64,000 nucleotides of DNA from positions 23,465-87,464 of the forward strand of contig JAFLJL010014772.1 in NCBI GenBank assembly GCA_018398815.1, in the 5' to 3' direction. The DNA comes from Conus ventricosus (taxonomy: Eukaryota > Mollusca > Gastropoda > Neogastropoda > Conidae). Shown piece by piece: positions 21,708 to 30,079 of this stretch. A program made the position numbers and the translations under genes. Within the stretch, counting starts at the first letter, position 1, and every line of letters begins with the position of its first letter. The notes under the pieces are model-generated. The model was not told the origin of the DNA and made no database searches. It saw only the letters and a list, made by a program, of their open reading frames with translations.

Positions 21708-21842
21708 CAGTATGTTTGTTTGTAGAAAATCGTTATTTTTTGGTTACTTGTCAGAGAACAGAAAAAGGCGGCTTTTAGCCACTTTCGCCCGAAAACTGTT
21801 GATCGCGAAAGTGAGCCAGGAGTTGGTAAAATACTGTTCTCT
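21708..21842 (-). repeat. Polinton B right terminal inverted repeat
   Basis: Reverse complement of 6187-6322. It begins with the last five ATPase codons and the TAG (21723-21725), then runs through the terminal palindrome (21753-21842) to the CTGTTCTCT end. The PB1 repeat resumes at 21843 after ACACA. Confidence 0.9.
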
Positions 21843-21925
21843 ACACAAAACACAAGAAAAACTGATGTTAGTGTTCACTGGATGCGAGGAGAAACATCTG
21901 GTACTCACATCAGTACATGTCTGTA
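21843..21925 (+). repeat. Resumed PB1 repeat unit after Polinton B
   Basis: Blocks ACACAAAACACAAGAAAAACTG, ATGTTAGTGTTCACTGGA and AAACATCTGGTACT align with the part of the 370 bp unit that is missing at 6186. Similarity fades toward 21925. Confidence 0.75.
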
Positions 21926-22189
21926 AACTAATCCAACTTCTTTCTGTACATCTCGCAGGTTTCTGGGGTTGTTCTTGGGTTGAGCAGCCTCACTAATATA
22001 ACCCAGTCTGATTATTTCCACCAGTTGAACATTTTCAGAAGAAACACCACCATGAAGATGAAAAAAAGAAAAACACACAGGCACTCAAGAATATAAAAAC
22101 ACAGAGATAAAAGCACGCACTGGCTAACTGAAGAAGATCTATGAAAAAAAAAATGCACTGCAAAACTAAGCTGTGCTACAGGATCCACA

Positions 22190-22955
22190 CTACTCCCAGT
22201 GGTTGAACTTAGTGTGATAATCCATGTAGCACTGTGGATAGCACAGTGCAGGCTTGGAGGGACAGGAGGGGCAGTGGGACCGCACATCACGCCTGATCTT
22301 CAGCTTCTTGGTGCAGACCCTGCAGGCCCTCTGTGGTGCTGCCTTGTTGGGTGTTGGTGGGATGGGGAACATGAAATGCCTCTCCATCAGCCTCACTTCA
22401 TCGTTTGACCGGTAGCAGAGGTATAACTTGATCACGAACCTGACACGCTTGAGGGGGATGTATTGGCGAAATATAAGCCTACCCTTCCAAAGGAGTAGGC
22501 TTTCATCCACACACACCACTCACCGTGGCTCATACACCTCCTGAAATCTTTCATGGAGGTGGTCCAGTACTGGGCGGATCTTGTACAGCCGGTCATACTG
22601 GGGATGGTCTGGTGGTGGCATCGCAGAGTTGTGAAAGTGGATAAATTGTAGGATGATCTGAAATAGGATTGAAAACATTTGATCAGTGTGTGTAAACAAG
22701 CAAACACACACACACACACACACACCAGAAACAATCAAGTACACATACAAACATTTGTACACACACACACACACACACACACTCACACACACACACACAC
22801 ACACACATCATAAACAATGACACACAAATACACCACATAGAAGTATACACACATACACACCACATAGAAGCACACACATACACACACACACACACCATAA
22901 ACAATGACACATGAATACACCACATAGAAGCATACACACATACACACCACATAGA

Positions 22956-23007
<52 letters not shown>

Positions 23008-23065
23008 ACAGAAGCACACACACACATACACACAAAACAGAAGTGCACACACACACATTACAGAG

Positions 23066-23125
<60 letters not shown>

Positions 23126-23803
23126 CATCCTCATCTATTGTAATGCTAAAAAGAAAGACTTCACATAGAAAGGAGTTGGAGAGGGAGGGTGGAAGGAAAT
23201 TTATGAGAACAAGTAAACAGAGAGAGAGACTCAGAGAGAGTAAAGAAACTTACTTGAAATCTGTTTCTTGTCATTACTGAGCTGAAGACTGGAATGCGGT
23301 ACAGCACCTTCTTCGACCAGTACAGCTCAATTGCAGGCAGTCGCACGATTCCCATCAGTTCCCACTGATTTGCATTGGAATACTGGAGCAAGATTGTCGA
23401 GCTCCACGCCCTCTGCCACGCCCCCTTATTTGATGCTGTCCAGTGCCTCTAGGTCTTCCCCTGCCCCTACCACGACCTCTCATGACAGTAGAGGGTGCTG
23501 TGCTGGTGCTGGGAATCGGCTCTGGTTCTGATTCTTGGTCGGAATCATGGCCGGTATCGCTCTTGACCAAACATCACGTGGGTCGAAGTCCGGGCCTTCT
23601 TCTTCGTGACCACCACGAGTTCCGACAAAAGTGGATGGTGCTGGTTACCGTCCGTCTCTCCCTCATCACTATCACTGTCACCTGATGCTTGGAAGTCTTC
23701 GTCACCACCATCAATATCATTCAACACTTCATCTAAAACTTCCAGTGCGCTATAACGCTTCAAAAACAGGTCGCTGTGTCGAGCTTCGTCTCTGATCCGC
23801 CAT
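22190..23803 (-). pseudogene. piggyBac transposase of PB1, spliced, internally deleted
   Basis: ATG at 23801-23803 (AAGATGGCGGATCAG). The N-terminus is acidic (SALEVLDEVLNDIDGGDEDF) and followed by an Arg-Gly tract. A catalytic-domain fragment with ELYWSKKVLYRIPVFSS then runs to a donor at 23254/23253 (AA|GTAAGT). A 596 bp intron carries a long CA tract, and the acceptor is at 22658/22657 (TTTCAG|AT). The second exon has YDRLYKIRPVLDHL and the first catalytic Asp in CVDESLLLWKGR, preceded by an in-frame TGA. It then jumps from VRFVIKLY almost directly to the C-terminal Cys-rich domain (CRVCTKKLKIRR ... CPSCPSKPALC). The second and third catalytic Asp regions are gone, as is about 100 residues before the first catalytic block. 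It is a dead, non-autonomous copy related to PGBD-type transposases. Confidence 0.85.
22700..23125 (+). repeat. Long (CA)n microsatellite in the PB1 transposase intron
   Basis: CA runs broken by repeated CATAGAAGCACACA and CATAAACAATGACACA blocks. All overlapping open frames here are low-complexity artefacts. Confidence 0.9.
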
Positions 23804-23969
23804 CTTGATTATGATAATCAGCTCGACCCCACTTGGATACTAAACCGACAATTTACGAACACTTCAGTACACCGATAAAGGGATAGAACTCTTATTTAAA
23901 CACCCCAGTAGAGTCAGGGACAATTTCTAGGGTTATTTCCCGTACCGATTTTCGAAATTTCGATGACGA

Positions 23970-24057
23970 AGATACCCCGTAATAGACACGGTTACGGGCG
24001 TACAGGATCGCGGAAACGACCCCGTAATAGACACGGGGCAAGCAGGGAAGAGGTTAA
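23970..24057 (-). repeat. PB1 5' end with internal direct repeats
   Basis: On the minus strand the end reads TTAACCTCTTCCCTGC, followed by two copies of CCGTGTCTATTACGGGG (24036-24020 and 23991-23975). Paired subterminal motifs like this are common binding sites for transposases. Confidence 0.65.
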
Positions 24058-24235
24058 AAACTTGAGGTGACTTGATTAAGAACTTAATTAAAGAACTTGA
24101 GGTGACTTGATTAAAAACTTAACTAAGAACTTGAGGTGACTTAATTAAGAACTTAGAGGTTACTTGATTAAGAACTTAGAACGATTTGATAGCGACTTGA
24201 ATAAGAACCTATGGTGACTTGATAAAACTTAAAAT
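24058..24235 (+). repeat. Polinton A subterminal array, right piece
   Basis: Five or so degenerate units of AACTTGAGGTGACTTGATTA with AAGAACTTAATTAAAG spacers, directly abutting the PB1 end at 24057. Confidence 0.8.
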
Positions 24236-24880
24236 AAAAACACAATCCATTGTTACATTCTTTTTCCTTGGGGAGACAACTCCTCTTCTCTTATTCTAAA
24301 GGGTTGCTTTCCTTTGTGCGAACCCTTCAATTATTGGCTTACAAAATTGCAGAGCTGGGGGCGACGCATTTGTCACTTTACTAGTAGGCGACCAGCCAAC
24401 ACAAATCAGCCTGTGTCAAATTACACAAAATTACATAGCCAGGGCGGCGACGCGTGCCAGTAATCCAAAAATCTAAGTTTAGCCCCCTAATAATATGCCT
24501 GCGGAGTTTCCCCAATTAAATTTAGCCCTCCCCGCCCTCAAGTAATATTTTCACATTTTATGTATTAAAAGAAGCATTTTTATATTCAATCTAATAAAGT
24601 ATTTTAAATAAATTTTATTAAAAAGTAGTGACTAAAAAGTAAGGTAAGATGCACTTTGTTAACTAGCTTTTAATTTTGTTTTACAAAAATAAAAAACAAC
24701 TTTACACTAGGCAACTAGACACCATAGAATTGTAACGCTTTCTGTGTGCCGAGTATATATATAAATCTTAAATAAATAACATTGAGAATATGCCTGCGGT
24801 AGTTTTATATTCTTGTTTGTCATGGTATTGCAAAAGTCTAAGTTTGGCCCTTTTCCCTGCTCTTAAGTGATCTCTTCCCA

Positions 24881-24990
24881 TTTCGCGTTTGTATGTCTTT
24901 GGGTCACTGGCGTGGCCATGAACGCCCGTAAACCAATTTCGCGTTTGTATGTCTTGGGTCACTGGCGTGCCTATAAACGCCCGTCAACCC
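24881..24990 (+). repeat. Two tandem 56 bp units
   Basis: TTTCGCGTTTGTATGTCTT and GGGTCACTGGCGTG ... AACGCCCGT recur at a spacing of 56 bp. Confidence 0.8.
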
Positions 24991-25220
24991 AAATCTGGAA
25001 GAGTCACTAAAAAAGGGGTGAGGGGAATGCCCCAAATTAGAAAAATAGCGAGCAGGCAACCAAGTATGAAAGTATACTACTGTTGGAGGCATATTCTCAA
25101 AACCCTTCACATCTGGCTGTGTTATATGTGACCCTCTGGGTCTGGCTTGGCGCCATAGGGTCTCAAGTGAGATCCAGAGGTGATCAATAATGCGGCCAGA
25201 TGCAAAGAGTTTTGCATTAT

Positions 25221-25316
25221 CAGGAAAAACAAAGGATTAAAGAAAAACTACAATCTGAAAAGTTTAGTAAATTAGTATTGAAAACGGATAATCCTACACA
25301 GTATGTATGTTTGTAG
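25221..25316 (+). pseudogene. Packaging ATPase C-terminal relic in Polinton A right end
   Basis: 31 codons plus TAG, ending SKLVLKTDNPTQYVCL, close to the C-terminus of the 6305-6916 gene of B. It lies in the right-end inverted repeat position, so the terminal repeat of A reaches further into the ATPase gene than that of B. It cannot encode an ATPase. Confidence 0.85.
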
Positions 25317-25327
25317 GTTTACTTGTC

Positions 25328-25410
25328 AGAGAACAGTAAAATACCAATCCTAACTCACCCGGAGCGGGGTGAGGGCGGGGTGAGTTAGGATTGGTATTTT
25401 ACTGTTCTCT
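25328..25410 (+). repeat. Polinton A right terminal palindrome, perfect 33 bp arms
   Basis: 25328-25360 and 25378-25410 are exact reverse complements with a 17 base G-rich loop. The arm begins AGAGAACAGTAAAATACC, and the outer nine bases are the same as in Polinton B. It is taken as the element terminus by comparison with B. Confidence 0.9.
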
Positions 25411-25452
25411 AGCCTGCACTTGTTTTCCCCCACTACTTAATTGTTCAGCATC

Positions 25453-25848
25453 ATATATATATAACAAACTAATAAATTCCAAATATATACATATATATAT
25501 ATATATATATTGAATTATAAACAAAGCTTGCTCTTATGTCTTAGATTGAAGAAATAGGGGGAGATAAGCATTCATATCTGCAGTGGTAGATGATTCTGCC
25601 TAACTAACAGTATGTGCTTTTTTTTTTTTTTCACCCACTCAAGCACATACTGTTAGTTAGGCAGAATCATCTACCACTGCAGATATGAATGCTTATCTCC
25701 CCCTATTTCTTCAATCTAAGACATAAGAGCAAGCTTTGTTTATAATTCAATATTTCTTGCAGTCATTGCAACACCAAGCTGCTCTGTAAGTTGCTGGAAC
25801 GGTGCTCGGTACTTATCCTTGGAATTTATTAGTTTGTTGTATATATAT
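25453..25848 (+). repeat. Nested foldback with perfect 113 bp inner arms
   Basis: The inner arms 25507-25619 and 25641-25753 are exact reverse complements around a 21 base T-rich loop. The outer arms 25453-25482 and 25819-25848 (AACAAACTAATAAATTCCAA core) pair with one mismatch. The right side has 41 extra bases between inner and outer arms. No coding. It could be a foldback element, a palindromic rearrangement, or a read-through artefact. Confidence 0.9.
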
Positions 25849-26029
25849 ATATATATAAAAATTTTCCCCTCATACACACCCTCAAGTGCCCCCTTTCAGA
25901 AATAAGACTCCTCTACCACTCTCTCTTTTTCTCCATCTCTGGTTCTGTTTCTCTTTTCCCTCTATCTGTCTCTCTTTTTCCTCAAGGTGAAATGGGATTG
26001 GACACTGAATTTTCCTTTCTCCCATTACA

Positions 26030-26215
26030 CACCACACACACACACACACACACGTGTGTGCGCATGCACACTTACGTACACACACACACACATACATGTA
26101 CACACACACACGTGTGTGCGCACGCACACAACACATACACACACACGTGTGCGCGAGCGCGTATGCAGGCACGCACACAATCACGCAGGCACGTGCGCGT
26201 GCACACACACACAGG
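26030..26215 (+). repeat. CA/CG-rich microsatellite
   Basis: Alternating CACACA and CGTGTGCGCA runs. Several long overlapping open frames on both strands here are low-complexity artefacts. Confidence 0.9.
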
Positions 26216-26216
26216 C

Positions 26217-26268
26217 CTAATATCACTTATGGTGTAAAGACGTAAAAACAAAGAACGAACGAACGAAC
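26217..26268 (+). mobile_element. 3' tail relic of a LINE 2 relative
   Basis: TAATATCACTTATGGTGTAA then AGACGTAAAAACAAAG, ending in (GAAC)4, resembles the 3' end of LINE 2 at 28557-28597 (TAATGTCACTTGAGGGTGAA then GAGACGTTAAATTAAAG). It sits just upstream of LINE 2 in the same orientation. Confidence 0.6.
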
Positions 26269-26274
26269 ACACAC

Positions 26275-28413
26275 AGGCTTTCGGAAAGGACGATCAACTA
26301 CAGAACATCTAGTGAAATTAACAACACAAATCAAACAGCAGTTCGCGAGGCGGAAGAATATCCTTGCAACTTTTTTTGACGTTAAGAAAGCTTATGATCA
26401 AGTATGGCACTACAAATTATTGCAAAAGCTTAAGGAAAACAATATTAATGGTAACATGTATAACTACATTAAAAATTTCCTTTCACATCGTTCCATACAA
26501 GTAAGAGTAGGAAACACGTACTCGAATTCCAGAGAACTTCAGATGGGATTACCTCAAGGTTCAGTTATTTCTCCTGTTTTATTTAATATACTCATCGCCG
26601 ATCTCCCAAAGAGATTGTCAAACGATTCAGTTTTAGTCCAGTATGCTGACGATATATGCATGTGGATGAAGGTAACAATGAAACGAAATACACCCACTAG
26701 AGCATTAAACTATCCAAAAAAGTTTACCAAAAGGAATTAGATAAAATCACTAATTTTATGAAAGAAAATGGTTTATCACTATCTTTAGAAAAAACAAACA
26801 TGGTCCTTTTTAACTCGGGTTATAACCCAGAAAAAATGCCTATATTCAGCATTAATGGAATTGCCCTTAAGTTTGTGCAAAGTGTTAGGTTTCTAGGTGT
26901 TTATCTGTCATCAAAACTTACCTGGAACCAACATATAAATCATATACTTGATAAAGCACGAAAAGCATTAAATTTTCTCAAAATTATTAGTAAGCAACGT
27001 TGGGGTCAGGATACTAAAGCACTTTTATGTCTTGCAAACTCACTTCTTCGATCTCGTTTAATATATGCCCAAGAAGTTTTCTTTAATGCCCCCAAGCACC
27101 TATTATCCAAACTTCAAAGCATAGACTGCAAAGCTGTTAAACTGGCACTTGGGGTACCAATACATACTTCCAATCTAGGATCCTATAAAGAAGCGGGTGT
27201 TCTTCCTCTAGATGACAATAGGAAAAATTCTTGTGCTAAATTTATAGTAAAGTCTTTAGCTTTTGATACATTTTGTAAAGAAGAAATTAGATTAGACTCC
27301 GGAAAAGATTTTGCTAAAAGAGCTAAAACAATACACTCTTTACAATCAATCAATTCTTATGCCACCGATATAATCAATTCTAAAGAATTAAAACACAAAC
27401 AAATAGCCACTAAGCCAACTGTTTCACCAGTAGCACCCTGGGAGCATATTAAACCTGCTTTTGATATTGATGATACAAATTTAAACAAAAATCAATCTCC
27501 AAATATCTTGAAAAATTTAGTAAACATAAGCATTGAAAACAAGTATACTGACTATATCAAGATTTACACAGACGGGTCTGTAATAGAAAATGGCAGTGCA
27601 GGATCAGCATTTTTTATTCCTTCCTTGAAAACATTAAAACGTTATAATATTGGTAGGCATTATTCCATTTTCACTGCTGAATTAACAGCCATTTTAATGG
27701 CGTTACATCACATTAAAGAGTTACCTTTAAATGCATGCAAGATATTATTTTGTGTGGATTCAAAATCAGTATTATACGCTATCAAAGGTCAAAATACCAA
27801 GACACGGGTTGAGATGACTCACGAAGTCAAGCACTTAATACATCAATTAGCAAGCAAAGATATCAGTGTTACTTTTTATTGGATTCCATCTCACTGTGGA
27901 ATTCTCTCTAATGAACAGGTAGATCATGCAGCCAAGAGTGCAGCACGCAATGCTACAGGGACAATTAAACTTAATGTTAAGCTAGATCTACATGAATATT
28001 GTAAATACTTTGACAAGTTAGCAAAGGATAATTTTGTTGACAAGTTGAAGACCTCAGATATACAATATTCACATAATTGTGTAAAAACTTGTGATACACT
28101 GCATTCGGATATGATAATTGAGAGTTTAAGTCAAATCAAAGCCAGATCAATCACGTCTTTGATGTTTAAGATTCGTCTAAACGCTCTCAAAACAAAATTT
28201 TGTAAAGATATTATTTGTGTTTGTGGGAGTCAAATTTCTACGAATCATCTGCTTCTGCACTGTCCTGTCATCAAAGCTCAAATGCTCAAAAAGGGAGGCA
28301 CTGCGCTCAACCGTCGAAATCAGATAACATTACAGAAAATAGTTAATGACCTTGATCTTCTTAAGTTGTTTTCAGAAACTTTGCATTCTAGTTCTGTTGG
28401 TATTTTTCTTTGA
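26275..28413 (+). pseudogene. LINE 2 ORF2: reverse transcriptase, RNase H, CCHC
   Basis: The first frame carries reverse transcriptase motifs FFDVKKAYDQVWH, MGLPQGSVISPVLFNIL and the catalytic YADDICMW near 26640. A frame change near 26700 leads into a 551-codon frame from 26758. That frame holds the thumb region, with FLGVYLSSKLTWNQH, then an RNase H domain at about residues 267-395. All four RNase H signatures are visible: IYTDGSV (Asp), FTAELTAI (Glu), CVDSKSVL (Asp) and WIPSHCG with NEQVDHAAK (His, Asp). A Cys/His cluster CVCGSQISTNHLLLHC follows near the C-terminus. Apart from the one frame break and the 5' truncation the copy is well preserved, so the insertion is young. Confidence 0.9.
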
Positions 28414-28597
28414 TAGTTGTTGGTAATGTTGAGATCATTTGTGTTTGTAGAATCCAATACTTAAGTGTGGCATTGATGTTGCATTTACTCAAAAACACTC
28501 AACACTTTAAAGAATCTCTCACATGCTTTTTTTTTTTTTTTTTTTTTTTTTTTGTCTAATGTCACTTGAGGGTGAAGAGACGTTAAATTAAAGTACC
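26275..28597 (+). mobile_element. LINE 2, 5'-truncated, I-group with RNase H
   Basis: It begins inside the reverse transcriptase (GFRKGRSTTEH) directly against a CACACA run and ends with a 3' UTR containing a T-tract of about 30 bases (28528-28552 region) and the GACGTTAAATTAAAG tail. Carrying RNase H after the reverse transcriptase places it in the I/Jockey group of LINEs. The flanks are CA repeats, so no target duplication can be recognised. Confidence 0.85.
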
Positions 28598-28859
28598 ACA
28601 CACACAAACACACCTTTAAGCAATTATTATCCGTTTACATATATGTTTTCATATGTCATTTCCTATACGTATTTGTTTGTTTTTCTTTTTATGTCACAAC
28701 TCCTGAAGACGGTCTATGACCGAAATGTTGTCAATATTTGTTCTGTTTTCCGTTTTAAAAAAAAAATCTTCTTCTCAAAGTCCTCAAAGACATTTATTAT
28801 TCATTTTTACTTGAAGATCTGTGGTCAAAAATCTTTTTTATTATTCTCCCCTCTTCCCA

Positions 28860-29040
28860 TCATGTCACAATCTTACACACACACATACGCACACACACAC
28901 ATACATATGTACATAAAGATTGATTGATAGATAGATGAGTAAGAGTATAATTATGTTTGTTGTTGTGTTTGGTGTCGTGTGGTATGGGATGGTGTGGTGT
29001 GGTGTGATATTGTGTGGTGTGTATGTGTATGCATGCATAC
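28860..29040 (+). repeat. Simple repeats in the TMEM260-like intron
   Basis: CACACATACG, TAGATAGATGA and GTGTGGTGTG tracts. Overlapping open frames in this stretch are not genes, except that one covers the exon at 29085-29197. Confidence 0.75.
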
Positions 29041-29084
29041 ATATGCAAAGATTTTTGTTTTTGCACAAAAAGCCCACCAGTTAC

Positions 29085-29197
29085 CTTCTTCAAATGCAAG
29101 ACATATAAAACCCAAGGCGTAATGACAGCAATGTAGAGAACTGTGGTGTGCTGATTGGACAGGCATAGACTGCACACACAGGCTCCATCTTGCACAC
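29085..29197 (-). CDS. TMEM260: TMEM260-like exon (third visible)
   Basis: A CTCTGCAG acceptor precedes 29197 and an AAG|GTAACT donor follows 29085. The frame reads CSLCLSNQHTTVLYIAVITP then WVLYVLHLKK, closely resembling the membrane segment of animal TMEM260, an O-mannosyltransferase-type multi-pass protein of the secretory pathway. The exon is 113 nt. The upstream exon ends on a complete codon, so 114 nt would be expected. One base appears to be missing near the 5' end of the exon (in AAGATGGAGCC), either a base-call error or a true frameshift. Exons further 3' are not in the window and would lie left of the mobile-element block. Confidence 0.75.
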
Positions 29198-29639
29198 CTG
29201 CAGAGGGTCAAAGAGCAATGTATGGCAGAATATCCTTGAACAGTATCTTCAGTACAATACAGGCAATAAACCTTTTCACATTTAGTCATCTAAACAAGTA
29301 CCTTAACCCTTTCGCATCCTGGGAATTAAGCTTAAAGTTAAATTCTATTTGACAGGTTAAAAAAAAAAAAAAAAAAAAGGGTGTATATTTGAAAAAAATT
29401 CTACTGACTTTCTCACTAGCTTGAGACCCCTAAAAGTATATACTTTCTGAAAGGTGAATAAAATGGAAAAATGCAAAACAGGTGATGAATTCACTCTTTC
29501 TCTTTTTCCAAAACCACACAATTTCTTTAAAAAACAAGTTTTATTTACTTCAAAAATTTTTATGTTGCTACATTGATCATACGATTGAATTCTGTGCTCA
29601 AGACATTTGTTTTCTCCTGTAAAAAAGTGAAGAAATCCA

Positions 29640-30030
29640 TCAAAAACAATGTCTAAGAAGTACTGAAACAAAGGGAAAAAACACCTCATTCTGACTGTTT
29701 ATATTGTTGGTTATAAACAAACCTTTGTGATGACTGTCCAGAAATTTTCAACAAAAGTCAAATCAACCTGGGCCTATGATTATAAGGCACACAAAGTTTT
29801 TGAATTTGTCAAACACTAAACTAAAACAAAGAAATGTCTAAGAACTACTGGAATAAAGGGAAAAAACAGTATTTCATTATGACTCTTCAGACTGTTAAAC
29901 AAAAACCACTGTCTGGAATTTTCTTCAGAAGTCAAATCACTCTGAGTTTCATTTGAATATACATATGATTATAATGCACAAAGTTTCACACAAAGTTTTG
30001 AAATTTGTCAAACACAAAACTACAGAGTTC
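29640..30030 (+). repeat. Two subterminal direct repeats of about 190 bp in PB2a
   Basis: AATGTCTAAGAAGTACTG ... GTCAAATCAACCTG ... TTTGTCAAACAC from about 29648 is repeated from about 29835 with about 80 percent identity. Confidence 0.65.
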
Positions 30031-30079
30031 ACACCCACAACACACACAGAAACTGTTTTTCTCAGTATGATGCATGAGA

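Larger units (their letters stand above)
6187..21842. mobile_element. Polinton B, full-length Maverick/Polinton element
   Basis: The ends are inverted repeats of 135-136 bp (6187-6322 and 21708-21842) starting AGAGAACAG. The element is flanked by ACACA on both sides (6182-6186 and 21843-21847), and joining the flanks restores a PB1 repeat unit. The gene set is diagnostic of the family: A32-type packaging ATPase (minus), capsid-region gene (minus), family B DNA polymerase with a YTDTDS motif (plus), retroviral-type integrase (minus), a conserved small membrane protein (minus) and small plus-strand frames. The target duplication seen is 5 bp, while 6 bp is usual for the family; a base-call error at one flank could explain this. 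7.74-16.8 kb is too noisy to read in full. Confidence 0.88.
2281..24057 (-). mobile_element. piggyBac-type element 1 (PB1), itself interrupted
   Basis: The left end reads TTAACCCCTTCCCTCC. The right end, on the reverse strand from 24057, reads TTAACCTCTTCCCTGC. These match at 14 of 16 positions and begin with the TTAA target used by piggyBac elements. Both flanks are the same Polinton array. Removing Polinton B (15.66 kb) and LINE 1 (about 1.56 kb) leaves about 4.6 kb: a minus-strand transposase relic near the right (5') end and a long tandem-repeat 3' side on the left. The transposase is internally deleted, so the copy is non-autonomous. Confidence 0.75.
24058..25410. mobile_element. Polinton A, right part
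   Basis: Resumes the same array that is cut at 2280 and ends in an ATPase tail relic followed by a terminal palindrome, just as the right end of Polinton B does. The 980 bp between the array and the relic (24240-25220) has no recognisable gene and does not resemble the right arm of B. It contains two 56 bp tandem units from 24881 and 24937. Confidence 0.7.

Noticed and set aside
22683..23168. Several Cys/Val-rich and Thr/His-rich open frames on both strands
   Set aside because: Translations of (CA)n inside the piggyBac intron.
25882..26272. Overlapping Cys/His-rich frames resembling metal-binding proteins
   Set aside because: Microsatellite translations on both strands.
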